Assembly (NCBI RefSeq): GCF_020164475.1
Contig: NZ_JAIQWX010000028.1
Coordinates: 1 to 54,604 of the forward strand
Source: Pseudomonas sp. REP124
Lineage (GTDB): Bacteria; Pseudomonadota; Gammaproteobacteria; Pseudomonadales; Pseudomonadaceae
Length of the DNA stretch: 54,604 nucleotides
Reading direction: 5' to 3'
The notes under the pieces are model-generated. The model searched no databases, was not told the origin of the DNA, and was given only the letters and a program-made list of their open reading frames with translations. Positions 18,957-27,864 of the stretch are shown here, piece by piece (the first letter of the stretch is position 1; each line of letters starts with the position of its first letter). The position numbers and the translations under genes were made by a program.

Positions 18957-19598
18957 TTGATTAGGGTGCTAGTGGTCGATGACCATGATCTCGTTCGTAC
19001 GGGCATTACACGAATGCTGGCTGACATCGATGGCCTGCAAGTGGTCGGCCAGGCTGAATCGGGTGAGGAATCGTTGCTCAAGGCGCGCGAGCTCAAGCCC
19101 GATGTGGTCTTGATGGACGTCAAGATGCCCGGCATCGGTGGTCTTGAAGCCACGCGCAAACTGCTGCGCAGCCATCCGGACATCAAGGTCGTCGCGGTAA
19201 CGGTGTGTGAAGAAGACCCGTTTCCGACACGTTTGTTGCAAGCCGGTGCCGCGGGATACCTGACCAAGGGTGCAGGTTTGCCGGAGATGGTCCAGGCCAT
19301 TCGCCTGGTCTTTGCTGGTCAGCGCTACATCAGTCCGCAGATTGCCCAGCAGTTGGCAATCAAATCCTTCCAGCCAACCAATGACTCTCCCTTCGATGCC
19401 TTGTCCGAGCGCGAGATCCAGATCGCCTTGATGATCGTCGGCTGCCAGAAGGTCCAGATCATTTCCGACAAGCTGTGCCTGTCGCCGAAAACCGTGAATA
19501 CCTACCGTTACCGCATCTTCGAAAAGCTTTCGATCAGCAGTGATGTCGAGTTGACGCTGCTGGCGGTTCGTCACGGCATGGTAGATGCCAGCCTCTGA
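18957..19598 (+). CDS. gacA: Response regulator GacA
   Basis: 213 residues starting at TTG 18957, the start known for pseudomonad gacA; GAGG lies 7-10 bases before it. Receiver domain (1-120) with Asp8/Asp9, phospho-acceptor Asp54 in LMDVKMPG and the conserved Thr/Lys positions. The C-terminal LuxR-type HTH (about 145-210) contains [13 protein letters not shown] and [16 protein letters not shown]. It is phosphorylated by GacS and activates the small RNAs that titrate RsmA/RsmE, controlling secondary metabolism. It is followed by uvrC two bases later, the standard Pseudomonas arrangement. Confidence 0.97.
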   Translation: MIRVLVVDDHDLVRTGITRMLADIDGLQVVGQAESGEESLLKARELKPDVVLMDVKMPGIGGLEATRKLLRSHPDIKVVAVTVCEEDPFPTRLLQAGAAGYLTKGAGLPEMVQAIRLVFAGQRYISPQIAQQLAIKSFQPTNDSPFDALSEREIQIALMIVGCQKVQIISDKLCLSPKTVNTYRYRIFEKLSISSDVELTLLAVRHGMVDASL

Positions 19599-19600
19599 AA

Positions 19601-21424
19601 ATGACCGAAATCTTTGATCCAAGTGCCTTCCTGTCAACCGTCAGTGGGCGTCCCGGTGTGTATCGCATGTTCGACAGCGATGCGCGCCTGCTGTACGTCG
19701 GCAAGGCCAAGAACCTCAAGAATCGCCTGTCGAGTTACTTCCGCAAAACCGGCCTGGCCCCCAAGACCGCAGCGCTGGTTGCACGCATCGCCCAGGTCGA
19801 GACGACCATCACCGCCAACGAAACCGAGGCGCTGCTGCTTGAGCAGACGCTGATCAAGGAATGGCGGCCGCCGTACAATATCCTGTTGCGCGACGACAAA
19901 TCCTACCCCTACGTCTTCCTGTCCGATGGCCAGTTCCCGCGGTTGAGCATTCATCGCGGTGCGAAGAAGGCCAAGGGCAAATACTTCGGTCCTTACCCGA
20001 GCGCCGGTGCGATTCGCGAAAGCCTGAGCCTGCTGCAAAAGACCTTTTTCGTTCGTCAGTGCGAAGACAGCTATTACAAGAACCGCACGCGTCCCTGCCT
20101 TCAGTACCAGATCAAGCGCTGCAAGGCGCCTTGTGTCGGTCTGGTCGAGCCTGAGGTGTACGCCGAGGACGTGAGGCACTCGGTGATGTTCCTTGAAGGC
20201 CGCAGTAACGCGCTCAGCGATGAGCTATCGGGCGCGATGGAAGAAGCCGCGATCAACCTCGAGTTCGAACGTGCCGCCGAATTGCGTGATCAGATCGCGT
20301 TGCTGCGACGAGTTCAGGACCAGCAGAGCATGGAGGGCGGCAGTGGCGACGTGGATGTGATCGCGGCGTTCGTCAACCCGGGTGGCGCCTGTGTTCATTT
20401 GATCAGTGTGCGGGGCGGTCGGGTGCTGGGCAGCAAGAACTTTTTTCCGCAGGTTGGTATCGAGGAAGACGTTTCCGAGGTCATGGCGGCGTTTCTGGGT
20501 CAGTACTTCGTCAGCAGTCCCGAACGCGACCTGCCGAGCGAGCTGATCGTCAACGTGGTTCATGAAGACTTTCCAGCGTTGATCGAAGCCATTGCAGAGC
20601 TGCGTGGTCGCGAGCTGACCATCAGTCATCGGGTGCGCGGCACGCGTGCGCGCTGGCAGCAATTGGCGGTGACCAATGCCGAACAGGCTTTGAGTGCACG
20701 CTTGGCAAATCGTCAGCACATCACCGCGCGCTTCGATGATCTGGCCAACGTGCTGAAGCTGGACGAGCCACCACAGCGCCTCGAGTGTTACGACATCAGT
20801 CACTCCAGCGGTGAAGCGACCGTGGCGTCTTGCGTAGTGTTCGGTCCGGAAGGCCCGATCAAGGCCGATTACCGCCGCTACAACATCGAAGGCGTGACCG
20901 CAGGCGATGACTACGCGGCGATGCATCAGGCGCTGACGCGACGCTTCAGCAAGCTCAAGGACGGGGAGGGCAAGTTGCCCGATATCCTGTTGGTGGACGG
21001 CGGCAAGGGACAGATGTCCATGGCCCGCGACGTGCTCAATGAGCTGGCGGTGCCGGACCTGATCCTCCTCGGCGTGGCCAAGGGCGCGACGCGCAAGGCC
21101 GGTTTCGAAACCCTGTACCTCAATGACGCCGCCCACGAATTCACCTTGCGCGGCGATTCCCCCGCGCTGCATTTGATCCAGCAGATTCGCGACGAAGCTC
21201 ACCGCTTTGCCATCACCGGGCATCGCGCCCGCCGTGGAAAAACCCGTCGTACGTCTACGCTCGAGGGCGTTGCCGGGGTAGGGCCGACACGCCGCCGCGA
21301 TTTGTTGAAACATTTTGGTGGATTGCAGGAGCTGTCTCGTGCCAGCATCGAAGAGATCGCCAAAGCACCCGGGATCAGTAAAAAGCTCGCAGAGTTGATT
21401 TATGCAAATCTGCACAGCGAGTAG
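19601..21424 (+). CDS. uvrC: Excinuclease ABC subunit C
   Basis: 607 residues. There is an N-terminal GIY-YIG nuclease ([24 protein letters not shown] split around residues 16-40), a UVR motif ([15 protein letters not shown] near 210-225), a C-terminal RNase H-like nuclease with [11 protein letters not shown] and LLVDGGKGQ, and tandem HhH motifs at the end ([37 protein letters not shown]). It makes both incisions in nucleotide excision repair with UvrAB. Start ATG 19601 directly follows the gacA stop, so it is probably co-transcribed with gacA. Confidence 0.97.
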   Translation: MTEIFDPSAFLSTVSGRPGVYRMFDSDARLLYVGKAKNLKNRLSSYFRKTGLAPKTAALVARIAQVETTITANETEALLLEQTLIKEWRPPYNILLRDDKSYPYVFLSDGQFPRLSIHRGAKKAKGKYFGPYPSAGAIRESLSLLQKTFFVRQCEDSYYKNRTRPCLQYQIKRCKAPCVGLVEPEVYAEDVRHSVMFLEGRSNALSDELSGAMEEAAINLEFERAAELRDQIALLRRVQDQQSMEGGSGDVDVIAAFVNPGGACVHLISVRGGRVLGSKNFFPQVGIEEDVSEVMAAFLGQYFVSSPERDLPSELIVNVVHEDFPALIEAIAELRGRELTISHRVRGTRARWQQLAVTNAEQALSARLANRQHITARFDDLANVLKLDEPPQRLECYDISHSSGEATVASCVVFGPEGPIKADYRRYNIEGVTAGDDYAAMHQALTRRFSKLKDGEGKLPDILLVDGGKGQMSMARDVLNELAVPDLILLGVAKGATRKAGFETLYLNDAAHEFTLRGDSPALHLIQQIRDEAHRFAITGHRARRGKTRRTSTLEGVAGVGPTRRRDLLKHFGGLQELSRASIEEIAKAPGISKKLAELIYANLHSE

Positions 21425-21456
21425 AATGCCACCTCACCTCGTAGCCAGTTGTGCCG

Positions 21457-22017
21457 ATGAATATCCCTAATCTGATTACCGTTCTACGCGTTCTGCTCAT
21501 TCCGATCTTCATTTTGCTGTTCTACCTGCCTTATCAGTGGAGTTACCTGGCGTCAGCCTCGGTCTTCGCGTTTGCCGCTGCCACAGATTGGCTGGACGGG
21601 TATCTGGCCCGCCGTCTGGAGCAAAGCACACCGTTCGGGGCATTCCTCGATCCGGTTGCCGACAAACTGATGGTCGCTGTTGCGCTGGTGCTGCTGGTGC
21701 AGGAACACGGCAATTTCTGGCTCACGCTGCCGGCAGCGGTAATCATCGGTCGAGAGATCGTGGTTTCCGCTCTGCGCGAATGGATGGCCGAACTGGGCGC
21801 TCGTGCTCATGTGGCCGTGTCCAACCTGGGCAAATGGAAAACCGCCGCGCAGATGCTGGCGCTGGTGATCCTGCTGGCCAATCCGAAAGACTTCAGCTTC
21901 TGGGTGTTGATGGGTTACGCCTTGCTGATGGTCTCCGCGGGCCTGACTTTGTGGTCTATGGTCCAATACTTGCGCGCCGCCTGGCCGCATCTGAAGACCG
22001 ACGTTCAAAAGAAATAA
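21457..22017 (+). CDS. pgsA: CDP-diacylglycerol--glycerol-3-phosphate 3-phosphatidyltransferase
   Basis: 186-residue membrane enzyme. The CDP-alcohol phosphotransferase motif D-G-x2-A-R-x8-G-x3-D-x3-D appears as [23 protein letters not shown]. It makes phosphatidylglycerol phosphate in the inner membrane. ATG 21457 matches the family start [14 protein letters not shown] 21451 is possible. It ends 63 bases before tRNA-Gly. Confidence 0.96.
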   Translation: MNIPNLITVLRVLLIPIFILLFYLPYQWSYLASASVFAFAAATDWLDGYLARRLEQSTPFGAFLDPVADKLMVAVALVLLVQEHGNFWLTLPAAVIIGREIVVSALREWMAELGARAHVAVSNLGKWKTAAQMLALVILLANPKDFSFWVLMGYALLMVSAGLTLWSMVQYLRAAWPHLKTDVQKK

Positions 22018-22037
22018 AACTTTTTTGAATCAAAGGG

Positions 22038-22065
22038 TTGACGGGGCTTCTGGATTCTATAGAAT
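22038..22065 (+). promoter_or_regulatory. Sigma-70 promoter of the tRNA-Gly/Cys unit
   Basis: TTGACG, 16-base spacer, TAGAAT, followed by GC-rich GCGCC before the tRNA, a discriminator typical of stringently controlled stable-RNA promoters. The tRNA-Gly begins 15 bases after the -10 box. Confidence 0.7.
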
Positions 22066-22080
22066 GCGCCACACCAAGAC

Positions 22081-22156
<76 letters not shown>

Positions 22157-22202
22157 AGTTTTACGCATTTGATGTTGTTGCTACTGACAGCAAATGTTTT
22201 GA

Positions 22203-22276
22203 GGCCGAGTAGCAAAATGGTTATGCAGCGGATTGCAAATCCGCCTACGCCGGTTCGATTCCGACCTCGGCCTCCA
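22203..22276 (+). tRNA. tRNA-Cys (GCA)
   Basis: 74 bases including encoded CCA. The acceptor GGCCGAG pairs with CTCGGCC, the anticodon GCA is within ATTGCAAAT, and the T-arm is CGGTTCGATTCCG. It follows tRNA-Gly by 46 bases, so both are probably one transcript. Confidence 0.98.
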
Positions 22277-22284
22277 CTATAAAC

Positions 22285-22318
22285 AACCCCGTAGATCGAT
22301 GATCTGCGGGGTTTTTTA
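22285..22318 (+). terminator. Intrinsic terminator after tRNA-Cys
   Basis: AACCCCGTAGATC and GATCTGCGGGGTT form a near-perfect stem, followed by TTTTTT. Confidence 0.88.
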
Positions 22319-22521
22319 TTGCCCTCAGGAAAGCCTTCCACCTCATCTGGACTCTGTCGAGCAGTAGGTCTGTTTCTGACAAGTCTTTCGGCACTTTCAG
22401 GGATACCTGATTTCTATGAGGCAACCTTGCCGATAGTGTTGCATTACCAGTGGTGTCTTCTGCAGCAAAGCTGAGTGAGGACGCCGACGTCGAGTTTGAA
22501 ACACTTTCCCAAGGATTCACA

Positions 22522-22794
22522 GTGAACGCTGACAGCCCCCTGATCAAAACGGTTGCCCTTGAGCAGCCTGCTCCTAAGGATGTTCAGGAAATACTCGATA
22601 GCCTCGACAAGCTTGAACGCAGTGCGCTTTCAACGCTTTTGAATTTTCTCGGAAATGGCCAGTCCGGTAACTCTTGTGAATTCGATCTTGGCGTTTGTAC
22701 CGGTTATGCCGACATGCTGTTTTTCGCCCGTCGAATCGACGCCAGTCAACGGCAGGCTTTGGCATCCCATGCGCTGGACCTGAGTCTGGGCTGA
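22522..22794 (+). CDS. Small hypothetical protein between tRNA genes
   Basis: 90 residues from GTG 22522, which has AAGGA upstream. No membrane segment or signal peptide; acidic and probably soluble, with a helical LDSLDKLERSALSTLLNFLGNG stretch and three Cys. I do not recognise the family. It lies in the gap between tRNA-Cys and tRNA-Leu, a place where accessory DNA often enters. The coding call rests on frame length, start signal and reasonable composition only. Confidence 0.55.
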   Translation: MNADSPLIKTVALEQPAPKDVQEILDSLDKLERSALSTLLNFLGNGQSGNSCEFDLGVCTGYADMLFFARRIDASQRQALASHALDLSLG

Positions 22795-23000
22795 CAGGCA
22801 ATTGCACTCGACGGCAAAGAAGCAGCGTGCCCAGGATTGCCAAATCCTGGCAAGAATCCGAAAAATGTTTCGTAGGTTTATGATTTAAGGAGTTTTTTAT
22901 TTTTGGCATAAGCGAGATTTAGTCCTGTAAATCACACACGTAACCTTGCTTCACCGCAGCGGGATGTATATATTTCCCACCTCTGATTCACCGCGCTACC

Positions 23001-23087
23001 GCCCGAATGGCGAAACTGGTAGACGCATGGGACTTAAAATCCCCCGCTCGTAAGGGCGTGCCGGTTCGATTCCGGCTTCGGGCACCA
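23001..23087 (+). tRNA. tRNA-Leu (TAA)
   Basis: 87 bases with a long variable arm and encoded CCA. The acceptor GCCCGAA pairs with TTCGGGC, anticodon TAA is in CTTAAAA, and the T-arm is CGGTTCGATTCCG. It is separated from the other two tRNA genes by 724 bases. Confidence 0.98.
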
Positions 23088-23163
23088 TCTTAAATCAAGG
23101 GTTTGCGAGCGAAAGCTGATGCAAACCCTTGTTCGTTTCTGGTCCGCAATTTTGCAATGCGGA

Positions 23164-23613
23164 CTACTCACACGCCGTGCTGACAGCCTTCTCGGCGCGC
23201 TGGATCTCTTGTTTGACGTCGGTGGTGATGCGCTGCTCTTTGCGCTGTTGACCGAGGAAGGGTTGTTCGCCCCGGGACTTCACTTCCGCATCGGTTGCCG
23301 CGACCTTGGCTTCGACGGTGGCGGAGTGTTCCGAAATGACGGCTTCCACCTCTTCCTTGGTGTTGGCGGTATCCAGAGCGTGGATGAGTTTGCCGACGTC
23401 GTCTTTTTCTGCTTCGGCGTAACCTTCGACGGACAAACCGGCGGCCATGGCGCGAGCCTGGATCTCTACGCCTTTGAGATGTTCCTGGGCCACATGGCAA
23501 AGCTCATCCTGTCGCCGGCTCTTGCTGTCCTGCCATGTACTGAATCCGTAACCCAGGCCACACGCACAGGTCATAAGCACGGCAGCGCCAATCAATCTGC
23601 CTTTCACGTTCAC
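23164..23613 (-). CDS. Membrane-anchored or exported hypothetical protein
   Basis: 149 residues. There is an N-terminal hydrophobic stretch (GRLIGAAVLMTCACGLGYGF) that could be a signal or an anchor, then a charged, Ala/Glu/Lys-rich helical body likely to form coiled coil (VISEHSATVEAKVAATDAEV). There is no lipobox, and several Cys are present. Family not recognised. It ends 76 bases from tRNA-Leu on the opposite strand. Confidence 0.65.
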   Translation of the reverse strand: MNVKGRLIGAAVLMTCACGLGYGFSTWQDSKSRRQDELCHVAQEHLKGVEIQARAMAAGLSVEGYAEAEKDDVGKLIHALDTANTKEEVEAVISEHSATVEAKVAATDAEVKSRGEQPFLGQQRKEQRITTDVKQEIQRAEKAVSTACE

Positions 23614-23779
23614 ATACTCTTGAAAGAGGAGAGAGGAGATCGTTCGATTCGGTTTTAGAGTGGAAAGACTAGCTTAGTATGCACCCGAAGGTTACCGGAT
23701 ATGTTTCAGGCAGGGAAAAAGCTCCCCCGCAAATGCAGGCGATCCCAAGTGACCCCCCTGATTGGCAATCAGAGGCTGT

Positions 23780-24064
23780 TCAGCCTTCGCCTTGTTGTTT
23801 CCCCTCTTGCCCCGAGCTGCTGGAGGATTCTGCTTCCTTCTTTTGAGATTGCGCATCGGTACCCGAGTTGGACCCTGCCGCTTCCTCGCCTTTTTTGTTG
23901 GCTTTGTCCTCTTTGGACTCGGCGCCCTGGGCCTGGTTGAGCCCCGGAATGGCGGCAGGTGGCACGACGGATCCCTGGGAGGAGGTTTCGGCCGCCAATG
24001 CAGGGACCGAGGCGCTTGACAGCAGGCCTACCAGGGTAAGAGCAGTTATTGATCTGTTCATCAT
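23780..24064 (-). CDS. Small exported low-complexity protein
   Basis: 94 residues. A signal peptide (MMNRSITALTLVGLLSSASVPALAAE) is followed by a disordered tail rich in Ser, Glu, Lys, Gly and Gln (KKEAESSSSSGQEGKQQGEG at the end). Start from the first of two adjacent ATG codons, with GGAAG upstream. Function unknown. Confidence 0.6.
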   Translation of the reverse strand: MMNRSITALTLVGLLSSASVPALAAETSSQGSVVPPAAIPGLNQAQGAESKEDKANKKGEEAAGSNSGTDAQSQKKEAESSSSSGQEGKQQGEG

Positions 24065-24180
24065 CTCAGTCTTCCACGCGCAGGGAGGGTATAGCGTTGG
24101 AAGGATGGGGATGGGAAAGGTGCCGGTCACCGGACAAGCGGAAGACCGCAGGAGCGAGCTGTCTCGCTCCTGCGGTCTTT

Positions 24181-24381
24181 TCAGACGTATCGGTCCAGCC
24201 CGGCCTTGCGCCGTTCGTTGCCGTCGGGGTTGCCGCTGTTGATCAATCGCCTTTCCAGCAAGATGTTTTGCAACGCTTCACGATCCAGCGGGTCGAGTTG
24301 ATGCTCTCGCTCCTTGAGTTCGAGCAGAATCGGGCTGGACCATCGGCGGTAGGTTTGCTCGGCATTACGAATGGATGACAT
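24181..24381 (-). CDS. Small hypothetical protein
   Basis: 66 residues, highly charged, no signal or membrane segment; ATG with GGAGG upstream (from cctcctt on the plus strand). The body is helical, with ELKEREHQLDPLDREALQNILLERRL. Family not recognised. Confidence 0.6.
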   Translation of the reverse strand: MSSIRNAEQTYRRWSSPILLELKEREHQLDPLDREALQNILLERRLINSGNPDGNERRKAGLDRYV

Positions 24382-24486
24382 CGCTTCCTCCTTATCAGGC
24401 TCCTGCCAATAAAGGCGCCGCAGTTGAATACGGAAAAGACCCTAGTCGAGGAAACCGGTTGTCGCCATGCAGCCCGTCGGCACTTG

Positions 24487-25320
24487 TTACTGCTGGCTCC
24501 AGACCCCTGACGTAGCCGTACGCTGGACATAATCTGTAAAGCTTCTCGCTGGTCGCCCCAACGCGCGCTGCACGCCATCGGCAACGGGTGTGTTGCGACC
24601 ATCGAGAACCGTCGTAAACAAATACAACACCAGATCAGTCACCTCGGCCGGCATGTGCTCCTGTTTCAGCGCCTGTTCATAAGCTTCTGACGACACTGTG
24701 ACAAAACGGATATCGCGCCGGGTTGCACGGGCAATTTCGGCGACCGCCTCAGCAAAGGTCAGCGCCTGAGGGCCAGTGAGTTCGTAGAGCTGGCCGCTGT
24801 GGCCAGGTTGTGTCAGCGCAGCGACTGCGATTTCGGCGATGTCTTCCACGTCGACAAAAGGCTCGGCGATATCGCCGACAGGCAGTACGAGTTCACCTTG
24901 CAGGATGGGTTCAAGGAAATGCGCCTCGCTGAAGTTCTGGGAAAACCAGCTGGCACGCAGGATGGTCCAGTCGACACCGCTGTTCTGTACGACGCGCTCG
25001 GCCTGTTCCGCCTCCACCTCGCCACGACCCGATAGCAGCACCAGCTTGCCGACGCCGCTTTGCACCGCCTGCCGGGTGAATGCCTGGATCGTTTCCAGGG
25101 CGCCGGGAACGGCGAGATCCGGTTGAAAGGAGATGTACGCCGCCTGAACCCCATCGAGGGCCGCGGCCCAGGTAGAACGGTCCTCCCAGTCAAAGGATGG
25201 CGTTGCGCCGCGCGAGCCGAGGCGCACGTGATGGCCGCTCATCTCGAGTTGCTGAGCGATTCGCCGGCCGGTTTTGCCGGAGGCACCGAGAACCAGGATC
25301 GTTTGTTGATGACTGTTCAT
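24487..25320 (-). CDS. NmrA-like NAD(P)H-binding oxidoreductase
   Basis: 277 residues. A Rossmann fold starts at once with ILVLGASGKTGRRIAQQLE. The atypical-SDR family lacks the usual YxxxK and includes QOR2, ergot AgnA and NmrA types. Later features are LVLLSGRGEVEAEQAE and DWTILRASWFSQNF, which is typical of the NmrA group. ATG 25320 is preferred over 25329 because GAGGGAG is then correctly spaced. It is divergent from a TetR gene, with a small palindrome between them, so it is probably that repressor's target. Confidence 0.83.
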   Translation of the reverse strand: MNSHQQTILVLGASGKTGRRIAQQLEMSGHHVRLGSRGATPSFDWEDRSTWAAALDGVQAAYISFQPDLAVPGALETIQAFTRQAVQSGVGKLVLLSGRGEVEAEQAERVVQNSGVDWTILRASWFSQNFSEAHFLEPILQGELVLPVGDIAEPFVDVEDIAEIAVAALTQPGHSGQLYELTGPQALTFAEAVAEIARATRRDIRFVTVSSEAYEQALKQEHMPAEVTDLVLYLFTTVLDGRNTPVADGVQRALGRPARSFTDYVQRTATSGVWSQQ

Positions 25321-25342
25321 CGCGTTCATCTCCCTCGTTAAT

Positions 25343-25357
25343 GTGAGTAATCCTCAC
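25343..25357. promoter_or_regulatory. Candidate TetR operator
   Basis: GTGAG-TAATC-CTCAC, a perfect 5-bp inverted repeat with a 5-base spacer, 23 bases before the NmrA-like gene in the divergent promoter region. Short, so only suggestive. Confidence 0.45.
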
Positions 25358-25499
25358 GTTTAAAAATATGATAGACCCTCATGTTTTGACGTCAATTGAG
25401 GACCAACACAACCCGACGGACGGGTGCGGGCTATTGGGCGCATTGAAGGCGAGTGCTAAGGTGAGTCAATGTCATGTTTCAGATCGGGGAAGCAACGTC

Positions 25500-26144
25500 G
25501 TGCCGAAGAAGACCAATGGAGTACTCGAACAGCCCGTCGAGCCGACTCGCCGCAATCCCACGCAGCAACGCAGCCGCGAACGTCAGGAACGCATCCTTGG
25601 CGTGGCGACGGACTTGATCGCGACCAAGGGCAGCGATCAGCTGAAAATGAGTGAAATCGCCGAGCGTTCGGGGATTTCGATCGGCTCGCTGTATCAGTAT
25701 TTCCCCGATAAAAGCTCAGTGATCCAGACCCTGGCCGAGCGTTACAACGCCGAATGCCGTTGCTGCATCGAACAGGCGTTGGGGGCGGTAGAAGACGCGC
25801 AGGGGCTGCAGGCGGCTTTTTCAGGCCTGCTGGATCAGTACTACGAGATCGTGCTGGCGACACCGGCGATGCGTGACATCTGGTGCGGCATGCAGGCTGA
25901 CAAACAACTGTTGTCGCTTGAGCTTGCGGAGAGCCGTGAAGCCGGCGGCGTGCTGGCCGAGGCGATGCTGCGGGTGTACCCGCACTGTGATGCGCAGAAG
26001 GTTCGCCAGTCGGCGTTTCTGATCTGGCATCTGGGGGAGGCGACTGTGCGCCTGGCCATCTCCTGTGAGCCGCAGGAAGGGCGAGGATTGGTCGAAACGT
26101 TCAAGCGCATGTCACTGCGCGAAATCATGCAGCCGCCGGCTTGA
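25500..26144 (+). CDS. TetR-family transcriptional regulator
   Basis: 214 residues from GTG 25500 (GGGGA upstream); longer starts are possible but lack a good ribosome site. The N-terminal HTH is clear: RERQERILGVATDLIATKG, then MSEIAERSGISIGSLYQYFPDKSSVI. The C-terminal ligand domain is variable. Probably represses itself and the divergent NmrA-like gene. Ligand unknown. Confidence 0.87.
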   Translation: MPKKTNGVLEQPVEPTRRNPTQQRSRERQERILGVATDLIATKGSDQLKMSEIAERSGISIGSLYQYFPDKSSVIQTLAERYNAECRCCIEQALGAVEDAQGLQAAFSGLLDQYYEIVLATPAMRDIWCGMQADKQLLSLELAESREAGGVLAEAMLRVYPHCDAQKVRQSAFLIWHLGEATVRLAISCEPQEGRGLVETFKRMSLREIMQPPA

Positions 26145-26151
26145 AACTCAA

Positions 26152-26583
26152 TTACCTGACTTTCCAGCTACCGCCGCCAGTTTCGCAATCGATCTTGGCT
26201 TGCGCCAGATTTTCCGCGTTGTAGTAGAACGTCGAGATCTGCGCATTGGCCGGAATGTTCAGCGACTTGCTGTTCTTGTCCTTGCTGGTGGACTGGGGAT
26301 TGGCCAGTGACTCGGGGGTGATCTTGCCCATGCACGTGGCTTTGTACTGATCACCGCATTGCGGGACTTTTTTCTTGGTGTTGCTGAGCATTTCCCTACT
26401 TTCGTTGCTGCATGACCAGTCGATGGCATCCACCGGCATGTTTTCGTATTCGTAGCAGGTGTGGGATTCGATCACCGGCACTGAAGGACTCTGGGAGCGG
26501 GTGATGACATCGCAGCCCTGGGCGAGCGCCAGAGTGGGGCTCAGGCTGGTGATCAAAAGCACAAGCAGAGATCTGAGGTTCAT
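26152..26583 (-). CDS. Exported Cys-containing hypothetical protein
   Basis: 143 residues with a clear signal peptide (MNLRSLLVLLITSLSPTLALAQ). The mature part has six Cys, suggesting periplasmic disulfides, and ends with DCETGGGSWKVR, a motif seen in some Pseudomonas exported proteins. Convergent with the TetR gene, 7 bases apart. Family not recognised. Confidence 0.7.
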   Translation of the reverse strand: MNLRSLLVLLITSLSPTLALAQGCDVITRSQSPSVPVIESHTCYEYENMPVDAIDWSCSNESREMLSNTKKKVPQCGDQYKATCMGKITPESLANPQSTSKDKNSKSLNIPANAQISTFYYNAENLAQAKIDCETGGGSWKVR

Positions 26584-26681
26584 GTTGATGTCCTCTCCTG
26601 TAACCCGGCACGAAGACGGGCGGGCCTATAGGATTGGAAAAACAATCGGCAGCGTTGTTCAATCCTTTTTCCAGATGCAAA

Positions 26682-26714
26682 CATCCGGCGGCCGGGGTGA
26701 TCGACCGCCGGATG
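26682..26714 (-). terminator. Hairpin after the 26722-27006 gene
   Basis: CATCCGGCGG and CCGCCGGATG form a perfect 10-bp stem. Only a weak TTTGC follows on the minus strand, so termination is plausible but not certain. Confidence 0.5.
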
Positions 26715-26721
26715 CTGTCAG

Positions 26722-27006
26722 TTACACGAAGGGCTGGCCGCTGAAACCGCGGGGGAGTCTTTGCAGGCCGGGCATTGCCACCATTCGCTCGGTCCAGGCC
26801 TGGCGCCAGTCGGTCGCGGTTGGCGCGAGTCTGGCTTTGCGGGCGGCGCGTCGGGCGGTGTTGCGCTGAGTCTTGCGCGCGTCTTTGTAGGCGTCGGTGT
26901 TGCGACAGCTTCTGCATTTGACCCGGTTCAGTTCACGGGTTGAAACAAGGTTGTTGCCTTTGTGACCGCAGGCCAGGTGCCCGCTGACTTTGAAGTGGGT
27001 AACCAT
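26722..27006 (-). CDS. Small basic protein with Cys motif
   Basis: 94 residues from ATG 27006 (GGAG upstream). The N-terminal half has HLACGHKGN and, 20 residues later, CRSCRNTDAY, together a possible zinc-binding CxxC-type pair. The C-terminal half is Arg/Ala-rich (KDARKTQRNTARRAARKARL). This could bind nucleic acid. Family not recognised. Confidence 0.6.
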   Translation of the reverse strand: MVTHFKVSGHLACGHKGNNLVSTRELNRVKCRSCRNTDAYKDARKTQRNTARRAARKARLAPTATDWRQAWTERMVAMPGLQRLPRGFSGQPFV

Positions 27007-27079
27007 CGGGACGTCTCCTCGTGACGTGTGATCGTTGGACCCCACGGGGCTGGCGACGTTCGTCAGAGGAACTCGAAGC

Positions 27080-27105
27080 AAAAAAAATCCCAGCACAGGG
27101 CTGGG
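27080..27105 (-). terminator. Intrinsic terminator
   Basis: Minus-strand reading: CCCAGC, CCTGT, GCTGGG, A, then eight T. It terminates the 27213-27443 gene transcript. Confidence 0.75.
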
Positions 27106-27212
27106 CTGTTTTACATCGCAAAGAGTGGTCAAAGGGCAGGCAGACACGGGCTGGCTGACGAAATGTCGTCAGTCACGCCTGCGGTGTCGTACCGTTTGGT
27201 TGCAGCAAAGGC

Positions 27213-27443
27213 TCATCTGAACCGTGGCAGCGGCCGGTCGACAGGTTTGAGTGCCGACAGGGTGTTGCGGATCAGGGGAGTATCCTTTTCGATGTCGTTC
27301 AGGCGATCGCGAATTCGCAGGGCGGTCGGATGTCCGCCTTGGTGATCGACCCAATCGGCGATTTCCTTGCAGGCTGCTGCCAGGCGAACCTGACGGGAAT
27401 CGAGCAAGGTGAGCAGGGTGGTGATGGACTCTTTTTCGGACAT
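27213..27443 (-). CDS. Small hypothetical protein
   Basis: 76 residues from ATG 27443, with GGAGG upstream. Helical, charged, no signal. Family not recognised. A terminator lies about 110 bases after its stop. Confidence 0.6.
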   Translation of the reverse strand: MSEKESITTLLTLLDSRQVRLAAACKEIADWVDHQGGHPTALRIRDRLNDIEKDTPLIRNTLSALKPVDRPLPRFR

Positions 27444-27570
27444 GGGAAGCACCTCCGTTGAGGACACCTGAGGGCAGTAAAAAGCCCGCTTGGGGCGAGC
27501 TTGCTACCGATTGAAGCTGAAAACCTCAGCTTTCCTCAGTATAGACCCGTAGCAGGCACGTCAAGGCTCC

Positions 27571-27792
27571 TCAGCCTTGGCGGGCCGTTACCTGTGATCT
27601 GGCATTCAGCTGGCGGCAGGCGCGCTGCGCATCTTCTTCAAGTTCAAAGCCGTCTCCGAGATAGCCGTTGGTGCGGGTATCGTAGATGCGGTACCAGACA
27701 GCGGCATCAGGGGGTGGGTGACCGGTTTCACCGGCCCGGCGGCCATGGATGATGATTTTGTTGCAGCGCTTGACGACAAAAATGTCTTCCAT
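27571..27792 (-). CDS. Small hypothetical protein
   Basis: 73 residues. It begins with a beta-rich stretch (IFVVKRCNKIIIHGRRAG), then WYRIYDTRTNGYLGDGFELEEDAQRACRQL, which looks like a small alpha/beta domain. No signal peptide. Family not recognised. Confidence 0.6.
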   Translation of the reverse strand: MEDIFVVKRCNKIIIHGRRAGETGHPPPDAAVWYRIYDTRTNGYLGDGFELEEDAQRACRQLNARSQVTARQG

Positions 27793-27864
27793 GGCTTCAC
27801 CGCAGCTGATTCATGTACAGATCAACTATAGAAGTCATTTGTAATCGTGCAAAAAATAGACAGG

